This document shows positions 41,804 through 49,583 of a stretch of DNA of 64,000 bases, in pieces (position 1 is the first letter of the stretch; each line of letters begins with the position of its first letter). A program made the translations under genes and the position numbers. Below the pieces are notes generated by a model. It had not been told where the DNA came from. It made no database searches and saw only the letters and a program-made list of their open reading frames with translations. Source of the stretch: Gemmiger formicilis (lineage in GTDB: Bacteria; Bacillota; Clostridia; Oscillospirales; Ruminococcaceae); assembly GCF_016900095.1 (NCBI RefSeq), contig NZ_JACJJP010000004.1, forward strand, positions 113,334 through 177,333. The letters are read 5' to 3'.

Positions 41804-42716
41804 GGCTGCCACCTCCCTGTTTGCCGGCCGCCCGGCGGCGCCGGGCAAAGGCCACATTCTTTTGAATGGTGGGGGCGGCGATGGCCAGGCCCACAATGAC
41901 GGCGGAAAGCAGCTTCATGCACTCGGAGGGCACGTTGATGCGCAGGGCCAGGGCGATGATGAAGCGATAGAGCACGCTGCCGCCGATGGCCGCCACCGCC
42001 TTGACCCACAGCCCGCCCCGGGCGAAGATGGTTTCGCCGATGATGAGGGAGGCCAGACCGATGACCACCATGCCGGTGCCCAGGTTGATATCGGCGGAGC
42101 GCTGGTACTGGGCCAGTACCGCCCCGGACAACGAGGTCATGGCGTTGGCCACGCACAGCCCCACCGTGACGGTAAAGGCGGTGTTGATGGAACTGGCCCG
42201 GACCATGTCCGGGTTATCGCCGGTGGCACGGATGGAAAGGCCCAGCCGGGTGCCCAGGAAGAGGATGAGCAGCACACAGACCACCAGGGTGATGAAGGCC
42301 GCCACAACCAGTTTGTAGGGGGCGTTCTCCCCCATCAGGTCCTGGGCAATGGTGAACACCGTGGTGGTTTTGAGCATGGGCACGTTGGAGGAAAAGCCCA
42401 TGATAGCCAGGTTGACGGTGTACAGTCCGGTGTTGGTGACGATGCCGGCCAGGATGGAGGGCACGCCCAGGCGGGTTTGCAGAAAGGCGGTGACAAAGCC
42501 CGCACAGGCACCGGCCAGAATGGCCAGGACCAGCCCCAGGAAGGGGTGTCCGGCCACGGCGGCGGTGGCGGAGACCGCACAGCCCAGGGTGAACGCGCCG
42601 TCGGTGGTCATATCCGCGATGTTGAGCACGCGGAAGCTGAGGAACAGAGCCATAGCCACAAGAGAATAGATGCAGCCCAGCTCCAGCGCGCTTTGAATGA
42701 TGGCGATGGATAACAT
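41796..42716 (-). CDS. trpY: ABC transporter permease (TrpY-like)
   Basis: A 306-residue integral membrane permease of the branched-chain-type BPD_transp_2 fold, about 8-9 TM helices. ALELGCIYSLVAMALFLSFRVLNIADMTTDGAFTLG (about 11-46) and VVIGLASLIIGETIF are family marks. Start ATG 42716 (MLSIAIIQSAL) with GGAAGG about 12 nt upstream. It is between the binding-protein and ATPase genes and should form the membrane channel of the importer. Confidence 0.87.
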   Translation of the reverse strand: MLSIAIIQSALELGCIYSLVAMALFLSFRVLNIADMTTDGAFTLGCAVSATAAVAGHPFLGLVLAILAGACAGFVTAFLQTRLGVPSILAGIVTNTGLYTVNLAIMGFSSNVPMLKTTTVFTIAQDLMGENAPYKLVVAAFITLVVCVLLILFLGTRLGLSIRATGDNPDMVRASSINTAFTVTVGLCVANAMTSLSGAVLAQYQRSADINLGTGMVVIGLASLIIGETIFARGGLWVKAVAAIGGSVLYRFIIALALRINVPSECMKLLSAVIVGLAIAAPTIQKNVAFARRRRAAGKQGGGSRA

Positions 42717-42809
42717 GGTCGGCAGGACCTTCCTTTCCGGAAAATGGTTTTGACAAAGGCAAAAGCAGCGCACCTGCAAGGGCGCTGCCTGCCGTTGGTT
42801 ATGGGGTTG

Positions 42810-43841
42810 TTATTCGGCCGCGGTGACAACTTCCTTCAGGGTGCCGCCCAGGTCGGCGAAGACGGAAGGACCGATGCCCAGGGTGGCGGCGGTCTCGGTG
42901 TTGACGGTGATGATGCCGCCTTCCATCACGTGATATTCGGGCACAGTGCCGGTCTGCAGCACATCCAGGGCCATGTCGGCGGTCTTGGTGCCCAGGTCGG
43001 TGTAGTTGACGCCGCAGGTGGCCAGAGCGCCGGCGGTGACAAAGCTGTCTGCACCGGTGTAGTAGGGCACGCCCGCGTTGGTCAGGGTCTCGCTGACCGC
43101 AGCGGCCGCCGCCATGACCACGTTATCGGTGGGGGTGAAGACGGCGTCGGCCTGGTCGGCCAGGTTGGCCGCGGCGCTGAGCACCTCATCGTTGGTGTTG
43201 CCGGTGGCCTCCACATAGGCCACGCCCTTCTCATCCAGGTAAGCCTTGGCGTCGGCGATGGGCTTTTCGGAGTTGGTTTCGGAGTTGGAGTAAAGCAGGC
43301 CCACGGTCTGGATATCGGGGTCGGCGGCAAACATCATATCCAGGATGAACTTGGTGTCCAGGGCGTCGGACGTGCCGGTGACGTAGTCGATGCCGGTGAG
43401 GTCGGCGGCCTCAGGATCGGAGATGGCGGCGTAGATCACCGGGGTTTCGGTTTCCGCCGCAGCGGTGGTCATGCACTGGGCCGCCAGGGACGCGATGGGA
43501 ATGATGGCGTCATATCCGTCGGAAACGACCTGGGTACCGATCTGGTTCAGGGTGGTGGCGTCGTTCTGGCCGTTGAAGTCCTTGTATTCGATGGAAATGC
43601 CCAGCTCGGCGGCCTTGGCGTCCAGCTCCGCCTCGATGGCGGTGCGGATCTCGTCCAGGCTGGCGTGGTCCAGCTGCTGCACAATGGCGATGCGGTAGCC
43701 GTCCGCCGAAGCACTGTCGGCGGTGGCAGCGGTATCGGCAGCGGCAGAGCTGCCGGAGGAAGAGGAAGACGGAGCGGCGCCGCAAGCGGCGAGGGAGAGC
43801 GCGAGGGTGGCGGCGGTCAGCATAGCGATGGTCTTTTTCAT
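42810..43841 (-). CDS. trpX: ABC transporter substrate-binding lipoprotein (TrpX-like)
   Basis: A 343-residue lipoprotein: signal peptide MKKTIAMLTAATLALSLAAC with lipobox LAAC, a Ser/Ala/Thr-rich tether (23-48), then the two-lobed periplasmic-binding-type domain (YRIAIVQQLDHASLDEIRTAIEAEL; DAIIPIASLAAQCM; TPVIYAAISDPEAA). This is the family often annotated as the tryptophan/tyrosine-type TrpX. AAAGGAT precedes ATG 43841. The Trp-type T-box at 43981-44256 gives independent support for tryptophan as ligand. Confidence 0.88.
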   Translation of the reverse strand: MKKTIAMLTAATLALSLAACGAAPSSSSSGSSAAADTAATADSASADGYRIAIVQQLDHASLDEIRTAIEAELDAKAAELGISIEYKDFNGQNDATTLNQIGTQVVSDGYDAIIPIASLAAQCMTTAAAETETPVIYAAISDPEAADLTGIDYVTGTSDALDTKFILDMMFAADPDIQTVGLLYSNSETNSEKPIADAKAYLDEKGVAYVEATGNTNDEVLSAAANLADQADAVFTPTDNVVMAAAAAVSETLTNAGVPYYTGADSFVTAGALATCGVNYTDLGTKTADMALDVLQTGTVPEYHVMEGGIITVNTETAATLGIGPSVFADLGGTLKEVVTAAE

Positions 43842-43980
43842 GGTAAGCATCCTTTCTTTACAATCACATACAATAACGGGCGGACGAGGTTCGGATGTTC
43901 AGCCCCGCCATCGCTCTGCCAGTCGGATGTCTTTCATGGTATGGCCCCCTTATCGGTCGGATACTGCCTGCACCGGGGAT

Positions 43981-44256
43981 AAAAAAACTGCCCTTGCACA
44001 GACCTGTCGTCTGTGCAAGGGCAGGAACAAATTCCTGTGGTGCCACCTTGCTTGCTGTGTGAAGACACAGCCACTCTGCGGAGAGCCAACACTCCCCTGC
44101 CCTGTAACGGGGGCTTCCGTCAACGGATACTGGGGCAATGCCTTTTCCCCGCGCCCTCGGCGAACCATTTGTCTGCGCCGCTTACCGCCCCGTTCCCAGC
44201 TTCGGGGGCTCTCTGTGGGTGCGCCTGCAGTTTTACTTTCGCCTCATCGGTTTAGC
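43981..44256 (-). ncRNA. T-box riboswitch, predicted tRNA-Trp specific
   Basis: Minus-strand leader with complete T-box parts. Stem I base (GATGAGGCGAAAGTA), AGAGAG bulge motif (44209-44214), specifier candidate TGG (44165-44167, in ACAAATGGTTCG), stem III CTGTGT-cttc-ACACAG (44055-44070), T-box bulge TGGC inside AAGGTGGCACC (44042-44045), and a 16-bp perfect terminator (44009-44024 / 43988-44003) followed by seven T. TGGC would pair with GCCA, i.e. a tRNA with discriminator G, as tRNA-Trp has. Uncharged tRNA-Trp should favour antitermination and importer expression. Start codon of trpX lies 140 nt downstream. Confidence 0.9.
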
Positions 44257-44258
44257 TA

Positions 44259-44287
44259 ATTAAAGCACAGTTCCACGGTTTTGTCAA
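44259..44287 (-). promoter_or_regulatory. Strong sigma-A promoter of the T-box/trpXYZ operon
   Basis: Minus strand TTGACA (44282-44287), 17-bp spacer, TTTAAT (44259-44264). It lies only 27 bp past the stop of the LCP gene, with no terminator visible between. Confidence 0.85.
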
Positions 44288-44313
44288 CACTTGCAGGAAA
44301 ATTTTTGGTTTAT

Positions 44314-46935
44314 TTACCGTGCAGCGCCCTGGGAATCCTCCTCCGCGTCTGCGGGCGCGGCGGTCTCGGTGGCGGGAATCAGCAGAATTTTCTGGAAATA
44401 GGCGGACGCAGGCTGCTCCGATGTCTGGGATTCCGCCGTCAGGATCCCGTTGTCCTGGGCATAGGGGCTGTTCTTGCCGTCCAGCGCCAGGAAGTAGGCC
44501 GAGCCTTCTTCTTCCTCTTCCTCCGTCGCGGCATCGTCGGTGGGGGCGGGGGTGAGCGCGGGCTCCTCCTCTTCCCCGACCAGTTCCGCTGTCAGTTCAT
44601 CCGCTTCGGTGAGGGTGGTGTAAAGCTCGGTGCCGTTCACCGACGCATCGGCAGGCTGCTGGCCCTCCCCGTCCACATCCAGGCAGACGCCCAGGATGGA
44701 ACACACCTTGCCTGCCGCGGCGGTGGAACCGGTGTTCACCGCCATGGCCAGGGTGGTATCGGGGATGCTGCCGTCGCCGTCCAGGTCAACCGGTGCCAGC
44801 AGCACCTGTTCCGGGGCAAACATGCCGAAGAAATTCTGATCGCTGTACTGCTGCCAGGCCGTGGTGAAGTTGGCGGCCAGCTGGGCCGTATCCGCCGCGG
44901 TGCCGGTCTGCAGATTCTGCAGCAGGGACTGGGCGCGGGAAAGGTTCTCCCCGAACAGGATGCTCAGGTCGTTTTTGTCGGTGTCGCTGCCGTTGGCCAT
45001 GCGCTGCAGCCGGTACAGCAAACGATAGGGAGAATGGCTGCGCAGAGCATTGCCCTGCTGCATGTTGGTCAGCAGGTTGCGGGCGGTGGTGCCGGACAGC
45101 GCTTCTGGGTCGGCCTCCGCATCCAGCAGGGTGGTCAGACCGGCCAGAATGTCGTCGGCGTCCGTATCGGTGCCGATGCCCACCACCGTGAACTTGCCGC
45201 TGTCCAGCTGGCTGTCGTTGTAGGTGTACAGCCAATCCCAGAAGTCGGTTTCTTCCCCGGTGGCAAAGGTCATGCCGCTGCCGGTTTCAATATAGCTCTG
45301 CAGCAGCAGGGCCTGGGCGGGGCCGCAGTCTTCCAGCAGCACGTTCACGCCCTGGCTCTCGTGCAGGTATTGCAGCAATGCCTGCTTCATCTGCCAGCTT
45401 GCGGCGGTGTTTTCGGGGGCGCCCGCCAGGAACACCCGGTAGTTGCCGTTGCCGAAATCCTCCCCGGTGATGCCCTGCTCCAGGTCCACCGGGCTGCTGT
45501 TGGCCGTCAGGTAGGTCTGCTCATCGGTCAGTTCCTGGGCGGGCTGGTCGTCGGCGGTCTCTTCGGTGGCGGCGTCCACTTCCACATGGGCGGCGATGGC
45601 GTCCTGGGCACTCAGATCGTTATACAGGAAATCCTGCAGAATATCGCTGTTGGTCTGCCAGTCGGGGTCATACATGGTACGGTCGTCCATGCCGGTGCGC
45701 ACACCGTAGGTGCCGTCCACCGGCAGGGACATCTGGTCCGCTTCCACCCCCAGAAATCCGGGCAGCTGCACCAGCAAAGCGGCAATTTCGCTCTTGGTGA
45801 AGTTGGTCTGCACCAGAGGCAGAACGGTGTTGAGCAGGTCGTCCAGCTCAGTGACCGAGGCGTGCTGGATCTGGTCCAGCACCGCCTGAATGACGGTACG
45901 CTGGCGCACAATGCGCTGCCAGTCGTTGTCAATGGCCCGCAGACGGGCATACTGCAGGGCGGTGTAGCCGTCAAAATGGTTCAGGCCCGCATGTACTTTG
46001 CCAATGATCAGCATGGAGTTGGAGGGCACTTCCCAGTTCAGGGCGGCGGCCTCCATCTCGGTCAGCTCGATGTCGATGCCGCCCACGGCATCCACGATCT
46101 GCACAAAAGAGTTGAAGTTGAACCGCACATACCGGTCCACATCCAGGTTCAGGCATTCCGCCACCGTGTCCATGGTCAGGCGGGCACCGCCGTAACGGAA
46201 GGTGTGGGTGATCCAGTCATACTGCCCTTCGTATCCGTCCAGCAGGATGGGCACACCGGTGGCACGCTCGATGGAAACCAGCTTGATGGTGTCTTCCTGG
46301 ATGTTCAGCGACGCCAGGATCAGACTGTCTGCCCGGGCATTCTCACTGAATTCAGTGGTGTCGCTGGTGCCGTCCAGATCGTTCAGGTGGGTGAAGGCAT
46401 CGGCGTCGTTGACGGCCTCGGTGCGCTCATCGGTGCTGATGAGCAGGATGTTCAGCACATTGTCATCCTCAAAGGGGCTGCCTTCCGGCATGACCATCTC
46501 GCCGCTGTTGTGTTCCAGGCCGGTGCCGTCCAGGTCCTGGTCCTCCCCCGCGTCGATGGATCCCACGGTGTCCACCGTGCCGTCATCGTAGCGGATCAGG
46601 TCCAGCTTGCCGTTGATATACGCCACCGCCAGCCCTGCAAACACCACAACCACGCAGACAATTCCCAGCAGGACCCGCCCCCACAGGGGCAGACGCCGCT
46701 TTTTGGCCGCCGGCTGGGCGGGTTCGGACTTGCCAGGCTCCGCCGGTTGGTCCGGGGCCGGGGTTTCGGTTTTTTCCTGCGGTTGTTCAGACGGCTGTGT
46801 TTCCTCCGGCCCGGCCGGGGTTTCCGGCTGCGGGGCTTCGGCGGAGGGTTCCGCCTTCTGCGCCGGCGTCCGGTTGGCGTCTTCCCCGCTGTCTTCCGGG
46901 TTGGCGTTTACCGCCTTTTTTTCTTCTTCCTTCAT
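44314..46935 (-). CDS. LytR-CpsA-Psr protein with large C-terminal EreA/TIKI-like region
   Basis: 873 residues: Pro/Glu/Gln-rich cytoplasmic tail (1-78), TM helix (about 84-107), LCP domain (about 160-360), then about 500 extra residues. LCP marks: ARADSLILASLN (200-211), SIERATGVPI (221-230; usual SIPRDT changed), YARLRAIDNDWQRIVRQRTVIQ (329-350). LCP enzymes attach glycopolymers to peptidoglycan. Residues about 498-600 (YRVFLAGAPE, NVLLEDCGPAQALLLQSYIETG, DFWDWLYTYN, KFTVVGIGTD) resemble erythromycin-esterase/TIKI-type proteins, but the usual GE-H site is missing. The C-terminus is very acidic. Start 46935 has GAGGAAG upstream; an ATGA-coupled ATG at 46950 is the alternative. Confidence 0.75.
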   Translation of the reverse strand: MKEEEKKAVNANPEDSGEDANRTPAQKAEPSAEAPQPETPAGPEETQPSEQPQEKTETPAPDQPAEPGKSEPAQPAAKKRRLPLWGRVLLGIVCVVVVFAGLAVAYINGKLDLIRYDDGTVDTVGSIDAGEDQDLDGTGLEHNSGEMVMPEGSPFEDDNVLNILLISTDERTEAVNDADAFTHLNDLDGTSDTTEFSENARADSLILASLNIQEDTIKLVSIERATGVPILLDGYEGQYDWITHTFRYGGARLTMDTVAECLNLDVDRYVRFNFNSFVQIVDAVGGIDIELTEMEAAALNWEVPSNSMLIIGKVHAGLNHFDGYTALQYARLRAIDNDWQRIVRQRTVIQAVLDQIQHASVTELDDLLNTVLPLVQTNFTKSEIAALLVQLPGFLGVEADQMSLPVDGTYGVRTGMDDRTMYDPDWQTNSDILQDFLYNDLSAQDAIAAHVEVDAATEETADDQPAQELTDEQTYLTANSSPVDLEQGITGEDFGNGNYRVFLAGAPENTAASWQMKQALLQYLHESQGVNVLLEDCGPAQALLLQSYIETGSGMTFATGEETDFWDWLYTYNDSQLDSGKFTVVGIGTDTDADDILAGLTTLLDAEADPEALSGTTARNLLTNMQQGNALRSHSPYRLLYRLQRMANGSDTDKNDLSILFGENLSRAQSLLQNLQTGTAADTAQLAANFTTAWQQYSDQNFFGMFAPEQVLLAPVDLDGDGSIPDTTLAMAVNTGSTAAAGKVCSILGVCLDVDGEGQQPADASVNGTELYTTLTEADELTAELVGEEEEPALTPAPTDDAATEEEEEEGSAYFLALDGKNSPYAQDNGILTAESQTSEQPASAYFQKILLIPATETAAPADAEEDSQGAAR

Positions 46936-46946
46936 AATCATCTTCC

Positions 46947-48266
46947 TCATTGTTGGCGCCGCAGACGGCGCAGGCCCGCTTTCAGGCCGCAAGAGTAGTA
47001 CAAAAACGCCAGCCCCGCAAACACCGTGGGGGCCAGGGCGCGCCAGGTAAACCAGCCATGCTGGATGGAGTGGGTCCGCAGCACCGCCAGCCACACCGGG
47101 GCCATCAGGGCGGTGAGGCCCAGGGGCAGCGCCCGCAGCAGCGCGTCCTTACCGCGCAGGCAGAGGACAAACAGTGCCACACACAGAACCGCCAGCACCA
47201 CCAGCGGCCAGAACAGCCCTTTGGACTGCAAGGTATCGTACACAAAGGCAAAAATGTTGCCCCAGGTCAGTTCCATGCCGTGCCAGGTATCGGCGGCGGT
47301 GCGCACCCCCATCTGGTGAACGGCATCGGCAATGACGTTTTCCCCGGTGACAAGGCCGGCCAGCACCCATTTCAGGCCCCAGCACACCCCGTAGCCCACG
47401 CCCCAGCACAGGGACCCGGCCACCACCGGCGCGCACTGGCGTACCCCGGCACACAGGCGCTGAGGCACACAGACCAGCCAGACCGCCATGGGCAGCCCCA
47501 GGGTCAGGATGGGGGTGACCAGCAGGTCACAGAAGGCCGTGGCGGTGCCCAGCACCACCAGCCCCACCGCCAGATCAGTGGCGGTGCGGGGACCGAAACG
47601 CCGGTCCAGCACCCAGGCACAGCCCGCGTAGGCCAGGAAAAAAGTGGTGAAGAACTGCACCTGCCGGGGCACAAAAAACACACTGACCGCCAGCTGGCTG
47701 AGCAAAAACCACACAGCCGGACGCCAGCCGGCCTGTTTCCACAGCCGGGCCAGCACCAGGGCTAGCAAGGCGAACAGCACCACATACTGCACCAGCCGCA
47801 CCTGTCCGTAGCTCAGGAAAGCCAGCAGCGGGCGCAGCCAGATCAGATACCCGTGCCAGTACCTTGCGTAGGAGAAGGCATCCAGATCCCCGGGCAGGTC
47901 GTCGCCGTTCTGGCGGGCGTCCAGGTAGTCGGCCAGGTCGTCCTGCATGGTTTCGAAGTTATCCACATTGTAAGTAGTGGCGCGCATCATGGCGGTCAGC
48001 GGGTCGGTTTCATCCGCCGCGGCGGCCTCAAACAGCATGATGGTGTCGGTGTAATTGTCCATCTGGAAGAGCTTGAACCCGAAATATTCGGGGTACAGGC
48101 CCTCCTGCTGCAAAAGGGGCACCGACCGGGCAATGTTGCGCCGTACCGGCGCGCCGGGCACACAATAGGCCGCAAACAGCAGCACAAACAGCAGCGCGAA
48201 CGAAACCGCAAAGGCTGCCGCCGCCCGCCCCAGAAAGGCCGGGCCTGAAGGTGATTTTTGCCGCAC
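46947..48266 (-). CDS. Polytopic membrane protein, unknown (GT-C-like topology)
   Basis: 439 residues, about 10 TM helices, and an early extracytoplasmic loop of about 115 residues after TM1 (YPEYFGFKLFQMDNYTDTIMLFEAA...). The loop-then-many-TM layout is like GT-C glycosyltransferases, but no definite motif is seen. The start is a GTG at 48264-48266 preceded by AAAGGAG at 9 nt; an in-frame ATG at 48305 would be almost leaderless relative to the promoter at 48314-48342. Its stop overlaps an alternative LCP start (ATGA), and the two genes are surely cotranscribed, suggesting a shared surface-polymer role. Confidence 0.65.
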   Translation of the reverse strand: MRQKSPSGPAFLGRAAAAFAVSFALLFVLLFAAYCVPGAPVRRNIARSVPLLQQEGLYPEYFGFKLFQMDNYTDTIMLFEAAAADETDPLTAMMRATTYNVDNFETMQDDLADYLDARQNGDDLPGDLDAFSYARYWHGYLIWLRPLLAFLSYGQVRLVQYVVLFALLALVLARLWKQAGWRPAVWFLLSQLAVSVFFVPRQVQFFTTFFLAYAGCAWVLDRRFGPRTATDLAVGLVVLGTATAFCDLLVTPILTLGLPMAVWLVCVPQRLCAGVRQCAPVVAGSLCWGVGYGVCWGLKWVLAGLVTGENVIADAVHQMGVRTAADTWHGMELTWGNIFAFVYDTLQSKGLFWPLVVLAVLCVALFVLCLRGKDALLRALPLGLTALMAPVWLAVLRTHSIQHGWFTWRALAPTVFAGLAFLYYSCGLKAGLRRLRRQQ

Positions 48267-48313
48267 GGATGGGGTCTCCTTTCCTGTGGGCACACAATGG
48301 TGCATTATGCATC

Positions 48314-48342
48314 AGTATACCACACCGGGACCCGCCAAACAA
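48314..48342 (-). promoter_or_regulatory. Sigma-A promoter of the membrane protein/LCP pair
   Basis: Minus strand TTGTTT (48337-48342), 17-bp spacer ending TGG, TATACT (48314-48319). Predicted start about 48307. Confidence 0.7.
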
Positions 48343-48364
48343 GTGAAAAGGATGTGTAACCTAC

Positions 48365-49507
48365 TTACCGGGCGTCGGCCTGCCGGGACACCGACAGCAC
48401 AATGCCCATTTCTCCCAGCAGCATGAGCAGGCTGGTGCCCCCGGAGGAAAAGAACGGCAGGCTGATGCCGGTGTTGGGGATGGTGTTGGTGACCACCGCA
48501 ATGTTGAGCACCGCCTGTAAAATCACCTGGGTCACAAATCCCACCACCAGCAAAGCGCCGAATTTGTCCCGGGCACGCACCGCAATCTGCATGCCCCGCA
48601 AAAACAGGGCCAGGAACAGCAGCACCACCAGCGCGGCCCCCACAAAACCCAGTTCCTCGCACAGGATGGAAAAGATAAAGTCGTTCTGGGGTTCGGGCAC
48701 ATACAGATACTTCTGGCGACTGTTGCCAAGCCCCAGCCCCACAATGCCCCCCGAAGCGATGGCGTACAGGCTCTGGATGGTCTGGTGCCCTGCCCCCAGC
48801 GGGTCGGCGAAGGGATCCAGCCAGGAGGACAGACGGCTGGTGGCATAGGGCACCAGGTCGGGCAGGAACACCACCGCCGCGGCAATGGCCCCCACCCCCA
48901 GAACTGCCGCCGCGCCGAACCAGCGCAGCCCGGTACCGCCCACGAACATCAGCACCGCCCCGATGCCCAGAATCAGCACGGTGCCGGACAGGTGGGGTTC
49001 CAGCAGCATGAGCACCGCCACCGCCCCCAGCACCAAGGCAAAGGGCAGCACCCCGGTGGAAAAGCCTTTCATCCTGTCATGGTTGAGGGAGATGATGTGG
49101 GAAAACACCAGCACCACCGAAAACTTGGCAATCTCGCTGGGCTGCAGGGTGCCAAGGCCCGGAATGACGATCCAGCGCTTACAGCCGTTGTATTCCGGCA
49201 TGAAGAGCACCACCACCAGCAGTACCAGGGAAATGCCCATGAGCCACCAGGCCAGCTTGTGCCAGATGTGGTAATCCACCAGGGATGCCGCGTACATGGC
49301 CGCGATGCCCAGCGCCGCAAACAGCAGCTGGGGACGGATGTAGGTGTAGGCGTCGCCCCGGCGGTACAGCGCCACCGCATACCCGGCAGAGAAGAGCATA
49401 AGCAGCCCGTAGGCCAGCAGCAACAGCAGGATGGCCGCAAAAGGCAGGTCGAAGCCGGACAGCGTTGCGGTGCGCTTTGCCAGCTTTTTGACGGCGGACA
49501 TGGACAT
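48365..49507 (-). CDS. SEDS-family peptidoglycan polymerase (FtsW/SpoVE/RodA)
   Basis: 380 residues, ten TM helices. Family marks: FSAGYAVALYRRGDAYTYIRPQLLFAALG (about 39-67), CKRWIVIPGLGTLQPSEIAKFSVVLVFSH (about 109-137), PEPQNDFIFSILCEELGFVGA (about 272-292) and IPNTGISLPFFSSGGTSLLMLLGEMG (about 343-368), the FtsW/SpoVE-type C-terminus. SEDS proteins polymerise lipid II together with a class B PBP. No PBP gene is adjacent, so FtsW versus SpoVE/RodA is not decided, although IPNTG favours FtsW/SpoVE. The ATG directly follows the T-run of terminator 49508-49554. Confidence 0.92.
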   Translation of the reverse strand: MSMSAVKKLAKRTATLSGFDLPFAAILLLLLAYGLLMLFSAGYAVALYRRGDAYTYIRPQLLFAALGIAAMYAASLVDYHIWHKLAWWLMGISLVLLVVVLFMPEYNGCKRWIVIPGLGTLQPSEIAKFSVVLVFSHIISLNHDRMKGFSTGVLPFALVLGAVAVLMLLEPHLSGTVLILGIGAVLMFVGGTGLRWFGAAAVLGVGAIAAAVVFLPDLVPYATSRLSSWLDPFADPLGAGHQTIQSLYAIASGGIVGLGLGNSRQKYLYVPEPQNDFIFSILCEELGFVGAALVVLLFLALFLRGMQIAVRARDKFGALLVVGFVTQVILQAVLNIAVVTNTIPNTGISLPFFSSGGTSLLMLLGEMGIVLSVSRQADAR

Positions 49508-49554
49508 AAAAAAGCCCCCTTCCCCGCCTATTGTACGCGGGAAAGGGAGCTTTT
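49508..49554 (-). terminator. Terminator of the SpoIID-type gene, abutting the SEDS start codon
   Basis: Minus strand imperfect hairpin (AAAAGCTCCCTTTCCCGC / GCGGGGAAGGGGGCTTTT) with a TTTTTT run that ends at the SEDS ATG. The SEDS gene's only SD (AAGGGGG) is inside the hairpin's 3' arm. Confidence 0.7.
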
Positions 49555-49560
49555 AGTCAG
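49530..49560 (-). promoter_or_regulatory. Candidate SEDS-gene promoter inside the terminator
   Basis: Minus strand TACAAT (49530-49535) lies in the hairpin loop, with CTGACT (49555-49560) 19 bp upstream. Spacing is long, so confidence is low, but some promoter is needed because the hairpin should block upstream transcription. Confidence 0.25.
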
Positions 49561-49583
49561 CGAAACGGGAAAATGTTTCCGGC

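Noticed and set aside
46936..47094. N-terminal extension of the LCP protein to 47094
   Set aside because: This stretch overlaps the coding end of the 439-aa membrane protein in another frame, has no SD and a shadow-like composition. A well-placed SD supports the start at 46935.
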